Assembly (NCBI RefSeq): GCF_037996645.1
Contig: NZ_JBBMXV010000003.1
Coordinates: forward strand, 675,009 to 739,008
Origin: Halalkalicoccus tibetensis
GTDB taxonomy: Archaea > Halobacteriota > Halobacteria > Halobacteriales > Halalkalicoccaceae
Length of the DNA: 64,000 bases
Reading direction: 5' to 3'
In this document: piece by piece, positions 42,724 through 51,464 of the stretch
How positions within the stretch are numbered: position 1 is the first letter of the stretch
Layout of the letters: every line of letters begins with the position of its first letter
Made by a program: the position numbers and the translations under genes
Notes under the pieces: generated by a model
What the model saw: only the letters and a program-made list of their open reading frames with translations
The model's database searches: none
Told to the model about the DNA's origin: nothing

Positions 42724-43494
42724 TCACTCGGCGACGAACTCCCGGTCGTCCTCGCGCAGGTCGATCCCGCTGCGTTCGGTCTCGCACATCTCCGCGATCA
42801 GGTCGACCAGCTGGGCGCCGGCCTCGATCGGCGGCAGTCCCCCCTCGTGAACGTTCGAGACCACCGACTTCTTCGCGGTCGGACCCCCGCGCTCGGGCCC
42901 GTAGACCGAGTACGCGCTCAGGCTCTCGGCGCTCGCGAGTCCGGGACGCTCGCCGATGAGGATCACACAACACTCCGCGCCGAGCTCCTCGCCGATCGCG
43001 TCCATGACGTCGACGCGGCCGTATTCGACGAACACCGGGGTGCCGACCCGCAGGTCGCGGTCGGCCAGCCCGTCGAGCAGGACGGGCAGCAGTTCGGGGA
43101 CGTTTCGCTCGACGGCGGTCGAGCTCAATCCGTCGGCGACGATCAACTGGACCTGCGGGCCGACCTCGCACTCCTCGCGCAGTCGATCGGCGGCCTCCTC
43201 GGAGATCTCCCGGCCCCTGTCAGGGTTCGCGAGGAACTCCCCCTTGTCCTCGACCAGCGTGCTGATCGCCACCATGCCGTGCTCCTCGGCGAACGACGCC
43301 GGGACGTGGGTCAACACCGCGTCGCGGGCGATCCCGTGGTCGGCCCAGAACTCCAACAGGGTCTCGGTCCGCGGGCGCGAGCCGGCCCGGCCGACCCCCA
43401 GCCGCGAGGGGCTTCGGTCGGCGATCCGTTCCAACAGCTCCGGGTCCCGTGGCCCGTCGCCCTCCGCCCCCGTCTGCTCGCGTTTTCCGGCCAT
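42724..43494 (-). CDS. eutC: Ethanolamine ammonia-lyase small subunit EutC
   Basis: This 256-residue subunit has a short disordered start and then the EutC core: SPSRLGVGRAGSRPRTETLL, QLIVADGLSSTAVERN, VILIGERPGLASAESLSAY and a final VSNVHEGGLPPIEAG. Together with EutB it forms the adenosylcobalamin-dependent enzyme that converts ethanolamine to acetaldehyde and ammonia; EutC supplies part of the B12-binding surface. The start ATG at 43494 follows the eutB stop by two bases, so translation is coupled. Confidence 0.93.
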   Translation of the reverse strand: MAGKREQTGAEGDGPRDPELLERIADRSPSRLGVGRAGSRPRTETLLEFWADHGIARDAVLTHVPASFAEEHGMVAISTLVEDKGEFLANPDRGREISEEAADRLREECEVGPQVQLIVADGLSSTAVERNVPELLPVLLDGLADRDLRVGTPVFVEYGRVDVMDAIGEELGAECCVILIGERPGLASAESLSAYSVYGPERGGPTAKKSVVSNVHEGGLPPIEAGAQLVDLIAEMCETERSGIDLREDDREFVAE

Positions 43495-43496
43495 GC

Positions 43497-44849
43497 TCAC
43501 GCGAACACCGTCGGGTCGCCGGCCCGCTCGGTCAGTCGTCCGTTCTCCATGATCCCCATCTCCGCCAGCCACTCCCCGAAGGGCTCGATGGGCTCGAGGT
43601 CGAACAGCTCCCAGAGCGTCGCCGCGTCGTGGTAGCTGTTGGACTGGTAGTTGAGCATCACGTCGTCGCCCATCGGGACGGTGATGAAGTAGTTCGACCC
43701 GGCCGCCGCGAGCGTGATCGCGAGGGTCTCGATGTCGTTCTGGTCGGCCTCCATGTGGTTGGTGTAGCAGGCGTCGATCCCCATCGGAATCCCGTGGAGC
43801 TTGCCCATGAACACGTCCTCCAACCCTGCCCGAATGACCTGCCGGCCGTCGTAGAGGTACTCGGGGCCGATGAAGCCCACCACGGTGTTGAGCAGGAACG
43901 GGTCGTAGCGCTTCGCGAGCCCGTAACAGCGCGATTCGAGGGTCACCTGATCGATCCCCTCGTGGGCGTCGCCCGAGAGCTCCGCACCCTGGCCGGTCTC
44001 GAAGTACCAGACGTTCGGTCCCGAGGACGAACACCGCCGCCGGGCGAGTTCGTCGGCCTCGTCGAGCAACGAGACGTCGATCCCGAACTCGTCGTTTCCG
44101 GCCTCGGTGCCCGCGAGGCTCTGGAACAGCATGTCGGCGGGCGCTCCGTCGCGAACCGCCTCCATCTGCGTGGTGACGTGCGAGAGACAGCAGTTCTGGG
44201 TCGGAACCCCCCACTCCTCGATGAACTCGTGAGTCGTCTCGAGGATCGACGCCGTGTTCTCGGGGCTGTCGACGACGGGGTTGATCCCGATTACCGCGTC
44301 GCCCGCGCCGTAGGAGAGTCCCTCGCGGGTCGAATCGAGGATGTTCTCGACGTCGTCGGCGGGGTCGTTGGGCTGGAGACGAAAGGAGAGGGTGCCGGGC
44401 TCGCCGATCGTCGTGTTACACCGGGCGGTGATCGTCATCCGCGAGGAGGCGAGCGCCAGGTCCATGTTCGACATGAGCTTCGTCACCGCGGCGATCATCT
44501 CGCTGGTCAGCCCCTCGCGGATCGCCCGGATCTCGCGGTCGGTCGTCGAGGAGTCGACGAGGAACTCCCGGAGGTCGGCGACGGTCCACTCGGCGATCCG
44601 TTCGTAGACCGGCTCGCGGACGGCGTCCTGGATCACTCGCGTCACCTCGTCGTCCTCGTAGGGAACGACGGGGTTCTCCCGGAGTTCGCGAAGCGTCACG
44701 CGGCTGAGCGCCTTCTTCGCCGCGACCCGCTCGGCGTCCGACTCGGCGGCGATCCCCGCCAGCTCGTCGCCCGTCTTTCGCTCGTTGGCCGTCGCCAGCA
44801 GCGTCCGCAGCGAGTCGAACTCGTGGTCGACGTGGGATGTGGTGGCCAT
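43497..44849 (-). CDS. eutB: Ethanolamine ammonia-lyase large subunit EutB
   Basis: This 450-residue catalytic subunit shows the EutB TIM-barrel landmarks: SRMTITARCNTTIGEPGTLS, SYGAGDAVIGINPV, LSHVTTQMEAV, SLAGTEAGNDEFGI and GIDACYTNHMEADQND. Length and motifs are those of bacterial EutB (about 450 residues). It is the first gene of the eutBCA operon. The promoter lies in the 278-base divergent region shared with the membrane protein at 45128. B12 must come from genes outside the window. Confidence 0.94.
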   Translation of the reverse strand: MATTSHVDHEFDSLRTLLATANERKTGDELAGIAAESDAERVAAKKALSRVTLRELRENPVVPYEDDEVTRVIQDAVREPVYERIAEWTVADLREFLVDSSTTDREIRAIREGLTSEMIAAVTKLMSNMDLALASSRMTITARCNTTIGEPGTLSFRLQPNDPADDVENILDSTREGLSYGAGDAVIGINPVVDSPENTASILETTHEFIEEWGVPTQNCCLSHVTTQMEAVRDGAPADMLFQSLAGTEAGNDEFGIDVSLLDEADELARRRCSSSGPNVWYFETGQGAELSGDAHEGIDQVTLESRCYGLAKRYDPFLLNTVVGFIGPEYLYDGRQVIRAGLEDVFMGKLHGIPMGIDACYTNHMEADQNDIETLAITLAAAGSNYFITVPMGDDVMLNYQSNSYHDAATLWELFDLEPIEPFGEWLAEMGIMENGRLTERAGDPTVFA

Positions 44850-45061
44850 TCTCTCCGTGGTTCTACCCCGCCGAACGGCTTAGGATTGTTGATCGTTGAC
44901 AAACCACGCATGAAGTTCGACAAGCGTAGTTGTTCTCCGGGGACGAGAATCGCTGATCGATCGACGGATCGTCGCGACCTCCACCGGAGATACGTGTGTC
45001 TGTGTGTGTGAACATCTGTCCGCATCGTCGTGATACGTCCCCCGTAGCTATCGCTGGATCC

Positions 45062-45092
45062 CCGTCGATTCCTGATCACCAAGAATCGACGG
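45062..45092. repeat. Perfect 10-base inverted repeat between eutB and divergent gene
   Basis: CCGTCGATTC at 45062-45071 and GAATCGACGG at 45083-45092 are exact reverse complements separated by 11 bases. The repeat ends 36 bases before the ATG at 45128 and lies about 210 bases upstream of eutB. It could be an operator for a dimeric regulator or a 5' hairpin. Confidence 0.55.
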
Positions 45093-45127
45093 ATGAGTTC
45101 TTGGTTCTCGGCGTGGTAGTTTCCACC

Positions 45128-45529
45128 ATGCTAAGGTCACTGCTCGCAGTGCTGGCCGTCGTCGAACTGCTCGCTCCCGAACGCGTCATCGAGTTCGGGG
45201 AGCGCCTCGCGCTCGAAAATTCCGGGGAGGCGTCGCTCCAGCCGTGGATCACGCCGGTCGCGCGCCTAGAGGGGCTGGTCCTCCTGGTGGCGCTCGTTCG
45301 TCCGCCGGCGCTGCCGGGTCCGCTCCGATCGATGCTGGGATGGTTCGGGCTGCTGGCGGTCCTCTCGCCGCGGGGGTTCATCGACTACTGGACCGATCTC
45401 GTCTACGAGGACGCCGCGGTGCTCGCCTGGAAGCCCTGGGTCGTCCCGGCGACCCGGGCGATCGGCGTTCTGTACGTCCTGCTCGCGCTGTTCGGGTGGC
45501 GCTCGAAAGAGGAAACGGGAAACGACTGA
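45128..45529 (+). CDS. Small integral membrane protein, 133 aa
   Basis: This 133-residue protein has four hydrophobic segments: LLAVLAVVELLAP at the start, then LVLLVALVRPPAL, MLGWFGLLAVLSP and a last segment IGVLYVLLALFGW, with short polar loops. No catalytic motif is seen. It converges with glmS six bases downstream. The long frame upstream of 45128 runs through the inverted repeat and a TG-rich tract and was rejected. Function unknown. Confidence 0.62.
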   Translation: MLRSLLAVLAVVELLAPERVIEFGERLALENSGEASLQPWITPVARLEGLVLLVALVRPPALPGPLRSMLGWFGLLAVLSPRGFIDYWTDLVYEDAAVLAWKPWVVPATRAIGVLYVLLALFGWRSKEETGND

Positions 45530-45535
45530 ACCGGG

Positions 45536-47338
45536 CTACTCGACGGTGACGCTCTTCGCGAGGTTGCGGGGCTTGTCGATCGAGCGGTCGAGGCGGTTCG
45601 CGAGCCAGTAGGAGGCGAGCTGGAGCTGGATGTTCGCGAGGATCGGTCCTACCCGTCCATGCGTTTCGGGGATCGAGAGGACGTGATCCGCGTAGCGCTC
45701 GACGTCGGACTGGCCGTCGGTGACGGCGACGACGGGTGCGCCGCGGGCCTCGACCTCCTTGACGTTGCCGATGGTCTTGGTCGCCCGCTCGTCGTCGCCC
45801 GTGACCACGGCAAAGATCGGCGTGTTGCTCGTCACGAGCGCCAGCGGGCCGTGTTTGAGCTCGCCCGCGGCGAACCCCTCGGCGTGCTTGTAGGTGATCT
45901 CCTTCATCTTCAGCGCGCCCTCCAGCGCGACGGGGTAGTTGTAGCCCCGCCCGATGAAGAAGTAGGCGTCGCTGTCCTCGTACTCGGCGGCGATCTCGCG
46001 TGCATTCGACCCGTCGAGGATCGACTGGACGTGATCGGGCAGGTCCCGCAGGGCCGCGAGCACTTCTCGGCGCTCGCCGTCCTCGATGGCGTCCGCGAGC
46101 AGGGTCAGCGCGGTCTGCTGGCTCGCGAACGTCTTGGTGGCCGCGACGCCGATCTCCGGGCCGGCGCGGATGTACATCGTGTAGTCACACTCCCGGGAGG
46201 CCGAGGAGCCGACGACGTTGGTCACCGCGAGTGTCGTCGCGCCCGCCCGCCCGGCCTGCCGGAGCGCGCGCATCGTGTCGGCGGTCTCGCCGCTCTGGGT
46301 GACGCCGATCACCAGGGTGTCCTCGTCGATCGGCACCGAGGAGCGGTCGTACTCGCTGGCGAGGAACGTCTGGGTGTGGACGCCCCGCTCCCGGAGGGTG
46401 AGCTCGCCGTAGAGCGCGGCGTGATACGACGTTCCGCAGGCGACGAACTGCACCCGCTCGGGGGTGGGGAGGTCCTCGAGCTCCTCGATGGTGACCGTTC
46501 CCTCGAGCTCGTCGACCCGACCGCGAAGACACTGGCGCAGCGAGCGGGGCTGTTCGTTGATCTCCTTCAGCATGTAGTGGTCGTAGCCGCTCTTGCCGGC
46601 GTCCTCGGCGTCCCACTCGATGGTTTCTATCGAGGGGTCGAGCACCGTCCCGTCCGCGTCGGTGACGACGATCTCGTCGTCGCGCAGCGTGGCGAACTGG
46701 CCGTCCTCGAGGTAGATGACCTCGTCGGTGTACTGGATGAAGGCGGGGACGTCGCTCGCGAGGTAGGTGCCGTCGTCGGCCAGCCCGAGCACGAGCGGGG
46801 AGTCCTGGCGGGTGGCGTAGATCGTCTCCGAGCCGCGGAACACCGCCGCGAGCGCGTAGCTGCCCTCCAGCTGTTCGACGGCCTTGCGGAAGGCGGCTTC
46901 CTCGTCGAGACCCTGCTCGGTGTAGTGGTGGATCAGGTGGGGGACGACCTCCGTGTCGGTATCGCTCTCGAAGACGTAGCCCGCGGCCGAGAGCTCCTCG
47001 CGCAGGCTCTCGTAGTTCTCGATGATCCCGTTGTGGACGACCGCGACGGACGACTCGTTGTCGGTATGCGGATGGGCGTTGCGGTCGGAGGGCGGCCCGT
47101 GGGTGCTCCAGCGGGTGTGGCCGATCCCGACGGGGACGCTCGGGACGTCCTCCTCCTTGAGGATCGCCTCAAGCTCCTCGAGCTCGCCCTCGCTCTTATA
47201 GACCGAGATCGTCTCGTCGGCGAGCGCGACCCCCGCCGAGTCGTAGCCCCGATACTCCAGCCCCGACAGCCCCGTCAGCAGCACGTCGAGCACCTCCTTG
47301 TCGTATCCGTCGCCGGCGTAGCCGATGATTCCACACAT
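45536..47338 (-). CDS. glmS: Glutamine--fructose-6-phosphate aminotransferase (isomerising)
   Basis: This 600-residue enzyme makes glucosamine-6-phosphate from fructose-6-phosphate and glutamine. MCGIIGYAG places the nucleophile Cys2 at the N-terminus of the glutaminase domain (about 1-240), with GHTRWSTHGPPSDRNAHPH as the substrate loop. Two SIS domains follow (about 280-420 and 450-590), with ACGTSYHAALYGE and TQSGETADTM. The C-terminus KPRNLAKSVTVE is the conserved catalytic tail. It follows the glmU-like gene by two bases in one operon, the first two steps towards UDP-GlcNAc. Confidence 0.96.
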   Translation of the reverse strand: MCGIIGYAGDGYDKEVLDVLLTGLSGLEYRGYDSAGVALADETISVYKSEGELEELEAILKEEDVPSVPVGIGHTRWSTHGPPSDRNAHPHTDNESSVAVVHNGIIENYESLREELSAAGYVFESDTDTEVVPHLIHHYTEQGLDEEAAFRKAVEQLEGSYALAAVFRGSETIYATRQDSPLVLGLADDGTYLASDVPAFIQYTDEVIYLEDGQFATLRDDEIVVTDADGTVLDPSIETIEWDAEDAGKSGYDHYMLKEINEQPRSLRQCLRGRVDELEGTVTIEELEDLPTPERVQFVACGTSYHAALYGELTLRERGVHTQTFLASEYDRSSVPIDEDTLVIGVTQSGETADTMRALRQAGRAGATTLAVTNVVGSSASRECDYTMYIRAGPEIGVAATKTFASQQTALTLLADAIEDGERREVLAALRDLPDHVQSILDGSNAREIAAEYEDSDAYFFIGRGYNYPVALEGALKMKEITYKHAEGFAAGELKHGPLALVTSNTPIFAVVTGDDERATKTIGNVKEVEARGAPVVAVTDGQSDVERYADHVLSIPETHGRVGPILANIQLQLASYWLANRLDRSIDKPRNLAKSVTVE

Positions 47339-47340
47339 TG

Positions 47341-48522
47341 TTATCGTACCTCCGTACCGTCCGTGATCGTTCCATCGATCCGTGCCCCCGATCGGATCGT
47401 CGCGTCCGACCCCACCATCGTCCCCGGGGCGAAGGTCGCCCCGCCGCCGACCTCGACCCGGTCGGCGAGCAGCGCGCCGAGGCGTTCGTGTTCGAACACC
47501 CGGTCGCCGATCCGGACGTCGCCGGGGCCGCCCGGGACGGTCGTGGCCGCCCCGATGTGGACGCCCTGGCCGGTGACGCAGTCGACGAGCGTCGCGTTCG
47601 GCCCCACCCTGGTGTCGGTATCGAGCAGCGAGCCCTCGACGACCGCCCCCGACTCGACGGTGACGTTCTCGCCCAGACAGCTGTAGGGCCCGAGGACGGC
47701 CCCCGGACCGACCTCCGCGTCGGCGCCGATCACGACCGGGTCGCGGATGGTCGCCGTCCCGTGGACGCTCGCGCTGTCGTCGATCCGCTCCTCGCGGCTC
47801 TCCCCGACGACCCCGGCCTTCGTCAGGTCGCGCGTCACCTCGAGCAGGTCCCACGGGTAGGTCGCGTCGACCCAGAGCCCGTCGGTGATCGTCCCACGAA
47901 CCCCGTGCTCGGAGTCGACGAGCCAGGACAGCGCGTCGATCAACGAGTGCTCGCCGTCGCGGGGCTCGGCGCTGCGGATCGCCTCGAAGATCCGCGAATC
48001 GAGCCCGTAGACGCCGGCGTTGAGCCGGTACTCGCGCCCGTTCGTCGGGCGCTCGACGAGGTCGACGACCCGGTCGCCGTCCATGACGACGCCGCCGTAG
48101 TGCTCGACGCGGTTGTGATCGAGGACGCCGAGCGTGGCGGCCATCTCGGGAGTGGTGTTCTCCATCACGTCCTCGATGATCCGCGACTCGATGATCTGGT
48201 CGCCGTAGACGACGAGGAACGACTCGTCGAACTGCCCCTCGACCGCCAACAGTGCGTGGCCCGAGCCGAGCTGTTTCTCCTGGGTGACGTAGGTCAGGGG
48301 GACGTTCCGGTAGTTCGGGCCGAAGTGGTCCTGTACGCGGCTGCGGCCGTAGCCGACGACGACCGTGATGTCGCTGATCCCGGCCTCGATCAGGCCGTCG
48401 AAGACGTACGAGAGGATCGGTCTGTTCGCCGCGGGCAGCATCGGCTTGGGCCGATGGCGCGTCAGGGGGCGCAGACGGACCCCCTCCCCGGCGGCGAGGA
48501 CGACCGCTGATGACGAGTCCAT
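47341..48522 (-). CDS. glmU: Bifunctional sugar-1-phosphate nucleotidyltransferase/acetyltransferase (GlmU-like)
   Basis: This 393-residue enzyme has an N-terminal nucleotidyltransferase domain (VVLAAGEGVRLRPLTRHRPK, VVYGDQII) to about residue 230 and a C-terminal left-handed beta-helix with many hexapeptide turns (for example IRDPVVIGADAEVGPGAVLG) to the end. Archaeal enzymes of this plan acetylate glucosamine-1-phosphate and transfer UMP to give UDP-GlcNAc. The gene is two bases upstream of glmS on the same strand. Starts at 48534 and 48522 are in frame; the second, MDSSSAVVLAAG, gives the usual spacing to the nucleotide motif. Confidence 0.88.
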   Translation of the reverse strand: MDSSSAVVLAAGEGVRLRPLTRHRPKPMLPAANRPILSYVFDGLIEAGISDITVVVGYGRSRVQDHFGPNYRNVPLTYVTQEKQLGSGHALLAVEGQFDESFLVVYGDQIIESRIIEDVMENTTPEMAATLGVLDHNRVEHYGGVVMDGDRVVDLVERPTNGREYRLNAGVYGLDSRIFEAIRSAEPRDGEHSLIDALSWLVDSEHGVRGTITDGLWVDATYPWDLLEVTRDLTKAGVVGESREERIDDSASVHGTATIRDPVVIGADAEVGPGAVLGPYSCLGENVTVESGAVVEGSLLDTDTRVGPNATLVDCVTGQGVHIGAATTVPGGPGDVRIGDRVFEHERLGALLADRVEVGGGATFAPGTMVGSDATIRSGARIDGTITDGTEVR

Positions 48523-48755
48523 ATACTTATCCATCGACGGACTGGCACTTATGTCTTTCATCCCACAACCCACGAACGCTGAACTCCCGTGGTGCTTCCC
48601 CGACGAAACGGGTGTTCGGTGGTTGATCGGACCATAACCGGTCGCCATCGCTCCGGCGTCGTGGCACGTCCCCGTTTCCCGATCCCGGGATCGCCGACCG
48701 TTCGGGCACTGCCGGCTCGAACAGGCTTTTCGGCCTCGGGCCCCTCCCTCGTGGT

Positions 48756-49151
48756 ATGAGCGACTCCGACGTCCCCGAGACCGACGCCGAGTGGCGCGAG
48801 CGACTGACCGACGAGCAGTACCGGGTGCTTCGCGAGGAGGGGACCGAACGCCCCTTCACGGGCGAGTACGTCGACCGCTTCGACGACGGTACCTACCGGT
48901 GTGCGGGCTGTGGCGCACGGCTGTTCGACTCCGAGACGAAGTTCGACCACGGCTGTGGCTGGCCGAGCTTCTCGGACGCCGACGAGGACGCCGTCGAGTT
49001 CCGGGAGGACCGCAGCCACGGGATGGTCCGCACTGAGGTGGTCTGTGCGGAGTGTGGGGGCCACCTGGGCCACGTCTTCGATGACGGGCCCGAGCCCACG
49101 GGCCAGCGCTACTGCATCAACTCCGCGGCGCTGGAGTTCGACGATCAGTAA
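48756..49151 (+). CDS. msrB: Peptide-methionine (R)-S-oxide reductase MsrB
   Basis: This 131-residue cytoplasmic repair enzyme reduces methionine-R-sulfoxide in proteins. The structural zinc is bound by two CX2C pairs (YRCAGCGA and [11 protein letters not shown]). The active-site Cys is at about 120 in [16 protein letters not shown] and LGHVFDDGP are family motifs. Length matches single-domain MsrB. The ATG at 48756 is preceded by a short leader; the 3' end overlaps a small convergent gene by seven bases. Confidence 0.96.
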   Translation: MSDSDVPETDAEWRERLTDEQYRVLREEGTERPFTGEYVDRFDDGTYRCAGCGARLFDSETKFDHGCGWPSFSDADEDAVEFREDRSHGMVRTEVVCAECGGHLGHVFDDGPEPTGQRYCINSAALEFDDQ

Positions 49152-49315
49152 AGCGGCGGTTCCTCGCGCTCCTCGAGGACCCACTCGAGCTCCTCGATCG
49201 CGCGCAGCAACACCGCCTCCTGTTCGTCCTCCAGCGGCGAGGCCGGCGGGTCCTGTTCGTCGTAGGCCGATTCCAGCTCCCCGATACGCTCCCTGATCGC
49301 CTCGTTCGATCGCAT
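49145..49315 (-). CDS. Small acidic helical protein, 56 aa
   Basis: This 56-residue protein is predicted to be two helices joined by a Pro/Glu-rich loop: [18 protein letters not shown], then [18 protein letters not shown]. It has a coiled-coil character and no membrane segment. The ATG at 49315 is used; the longer frame upstream runs through another small gene. The tail overlaps msrB. Not recognised, but its heptad-like pattern and composition look like a true haloarchaeal small protein. Confidence 0.5.
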   Translation of the reverse strand: MRSNEAIRERIGELESAYDEQDPPASPLEDEQEAVLLRAIEELEWVLEEREEPPLY

Positions 49316-49346
49316 GGAGGCCCTTCTCGAAGCGCGTACAAAACAA

Positions 49347-49535
49347 CTACGACGGGGGATCGTACCGCCGCCAGAGCCACCCCAGTCCGGCGGTGAGAAC
49401 GAGCATTCCCGCGAGCGCGTACCAGTAGTCGCCGTGGACCAGCGCGCTCGTGAGGTACAACGCCATGATCCCCAGACAGAGCGACAGCGACAGCCAGTAG
49501 GCCCGGTAGAACCCGAGGACGGTGCGAACCGACAT
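49347..49535 (-). CDS. Small membrane protein, 62 aa
   Basis: This 62-residue protein has two membrane segments: YRAYWLSLSLCLGIMALYLT, and YALAGMLVLTAGLGWLWRRY, with a short loop (HGDYW). It ends with a basic tail. The ATG at 49535 is used because upstream codons in the same frame run across the divergent gene's promoter. It lies divergent from the membrane protein at 49626 and is followed, on the same strand, by the acidic 56-residue gene. Unknown function. Confidence 0.58.
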   Translation of the reverse strand: MSVRTVLGFYRAYWLSLSLCLGIMALYLTSALVHGDYWYALAGMLVLTAGLGWLWRRYDPPS

Positions 49536-49625
49536 TCCCCGGAGCTTCGGCCGCCGCCGGGATATACCCTGCGAGGCGTCCGACCGAACCGAGCGATTGA
49601 GGGGCCCGCGGGACATAGCGGGGAT

Positions 49626-49865
49626 ATGGTGGAGCTCTCGGGCAAGGCGGCGTTCGTCATCGTGCTGGTAACGGGCGTCGTCGTCCCCGGCGTGATGAAC
49701 TACGTCCTCTCGGTCGTCCTCGGCCAGGAGGCGCTCGGGCGGCTCGTCTGGGTGCTCGGCTTCGGGCTGATGATCGGCGTGATCTGGTACGGCTGGCTGC
49801 GCCCGCTCGACTTCCAGGGGCCGGAACGCGAGCCCGAGGAGGCGGAGCGGAAGGTTAAAGATTGA
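49626..49865 (+). CDS. Small membrane protein, 79 aa
   Basis: This 79-residue protein has two hydrophobic segments (AAFVIVLVTGVVVPGVM and VWVLGFGLMIGVIWYGWL) and a charged Glu/Arg tail in the cytoplasm. No motif is recognised. It precedes another small membrane protein on the same strand by 22 bases; the two could be one unit. Confidence 0.6.
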   Translation: MVELSGKAAFVIVLVTGVVVPGVMNYVLSVVLGQEALGRLVWVLGFGLMIGVIWYGWLRPLDFQGPEREPEEAERKVKD

Positions 49866-49887
49866 ATCGCTTCGAGTACCGGGTAGC

Positions 49888-50145
49888 ATGATCGAGTTCG
49901 TCCCGCTAGACCTCTTCGACGACCTCATCCAGGACTACCACATCGGACAGGTTCTCGTGGGGCTGTTCGTCCTCGCCGTCCTCGGGTCGTTCGCGCTCTC
50001 GAAGAAGCTCCTCTCGCTGAACGTGATCCTCTTCGGGCTGCTGTTCCTGCTCATCCCCGAGGGGATCTCCTCGGTCGAGTACAAGCTCCTCGGGGTCGCG
50101 CTGGTCGTCATCGGGCCGGTCCTCTATACGACCGCCCGCAGCTGA
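49888..50145 (+). CDS. Small membrane protein, 85 aa
   Basis: This 85-residue protein has three short hydrophobic segments (IGQVLVGLFVLAVLGSFAL, LNVILFGLLFLLIPEG and LGVALVVIGPVLYTT) with an acidic N-terminal amphipathic part. Haloarchaeal genomes carry similar unnamed proteins. It follows the 79-residue membrane protein and converges with ahbAB. Confidence 0.6.
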   Translation: MIEFVPLDLFDDLIQDYHIGQVLVGLFVLAVLGSFALSKKLLSLNVILFGLLFLLIPEGISSVEYKLLGVALVVIGPVLYTTARS

Positions 50146-50201
50146 CCCGTTCGCCGTACCGTCCGCCGACAACGCGGGTGGTCCTCCACCCGCACACCCA
50201 C

Positions 50202-51254
50202 TTACTCTCCCGCCGCCGACCCCAGCAGCTCGTCGTAGCGTGCGCCGGTCTGTTTCAACGTCTCCGTCGAGTAGAGCCGCTCGTGATCGAACGGGAGGTG
50301 CTCGCCCGCCAGTTCGTCGATCCGGGCGTCGACCGCCTCGGGCTCCCGGCCGTGGATCATGGTGAAGAGGTTGTACCCCCAGCCAAGCTCCTCCCGGCGG
50401 GGACGGTGATAACAGAGCGTGACGTACGGCAGGGCCCCGACCGCCCGACCGCGCTCGTCGAGCTCGTGGTCGGGGATGTCCCAGACGACCATACAGTTGG
50501 CGTCGAAGCCCGTCACGACGTGGTTGATCACGCAGCCGATCCGTTTGATACAGCCGTTCTCGAGCAGCCGCGAGACCGAGTCGATCACCTCGTCGGTCCC
50601 GCGTCCGATCGCCCGCGCCACGTCGGCATACGGGGTGAGCGAGAGCGGCAGCCCGTTCTGGATCCCGAGCAACACGGCGGCGTCGAGCTCCGAGAGCTCG
50701 CCCGTTGCCTCCTCGCTGATCGTCGTCGCCTCGACGCGCCCCGCCTCGGAGCTCGACTCGCGGGCGAAGCGGTCGGCGTTGACGACGGGGAACTCCAGGT
50801 CGATGTAGAAGTCGGTCAGCATCGGGAGGTTCAACACGGTGCAGCCGGTTCGTTCCTCGATCTCCGTGAGGATGCGATCGCGGGTCTCCCGGGAGCCCGC
50901 GGTGACGACGAACCAGGTGTTCCACTCGTGGTCCCGACGGTAGTTGTGGTTGACCTGCCGGTAGGAGTTGATCACGGCAGCGACCTCCTCGAAGCGCTCC
51001 TCGGGGGCCTTCACCGCTGCGAGCGTCGAGGAGCCGATCACCGGCGGGTTCAACACCGCGCCGAAGCGCCGGACGATCCCCCGCTCGGAGAGCGCCTCGA
51101 CGCGGGCGAGCGCCTCGTCCTCGCTCACGCCGACCGCCTCGCCGATCGCCCGGAATGGGCGGGGTTCGACGGGCACGCCGCTCTGGTAGCCGTCGATGAG
51201 GGCGGCGTCGACGTCGTCGAGGTCGGCCCGCCAGTCGTCCTCCAGCGTCCTCAT
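50202..51254 (-). CDS. ahbAB: Fused siroheme decarboxylase AhbA-AhbB
   Basis: This 350-residue protein is made of two AsnC/Lrp-like halves in tandem (about 1-170 and 180-350), each with a winged-helix and an effector-type domain. The first half has NHNYRRDHEWNTWFVV and the second CYHRPRREELGWGYNLFTMIHG, the siroheme decarboxylase signatures. AhbA and AhbB together convert siroheme to didecarboxysiroheme in the alternative heme pathway used by archaea, and the same step serves heme d1. Here both subunits come from one chain. The start at 51254 follows standard homologue length. Confidence 0.85.
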   Translation of the reverse strand: MRTLEDDWRADLDDVDAALIDGYQSGVPVEPRPFRAIGEAVGVSEDEALARVEALSERGIVRRFGAVLNPPVIGSSTLAAVKAPEERFEEVAAVINSYRQVNHNYRRDHEWNTWFVVTAGSRETRDRILTEIEERTGCTVLNLPMLTDFYIDLEFPVVNADRFARESSSEAGRVEATTISEEATGELSELDAAVLLGIQNGLPLSLTPYADVARAIGRGTDEVIDSVSRLLENGCIKRIGCVINHVVTGFDANCMVVWDIPDHELDERGRAVGALPYVTLCYHRPRREELGWGYNLFTMIHGREPEAVDARIDELAGEHLPFDHERLYSTETLKQTGARYDELLGSAAGE

Positions 51255-51464
51255 TGGTGGCGCTAGGGAGAGGCGGCAGGTATCGTTTTCGGGTCCGGCT
51301 CGCATGAGGGGTCCTCGACCGGCGAGCCGGGCGAATCCCGTCCGAGGGAACTGGAACGGAAGCGGTCGTCCTCGATCATCGACGGCGCGGTTGGAATCCG
51401 CTCGTGCGTCCAGAAACCGGGCCGAAGGCGAGCGTTTTTGCGCCCGCCGTCCCAAGACGCTCCT

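Noticed and set aside
44993..45010. TG-rich tract (GTGTGTCTGTGTGTGTG)
   Set aside because: Too short and imperfect to be called a microsatellite or to support Z-DNA claims; noted only as local composition.
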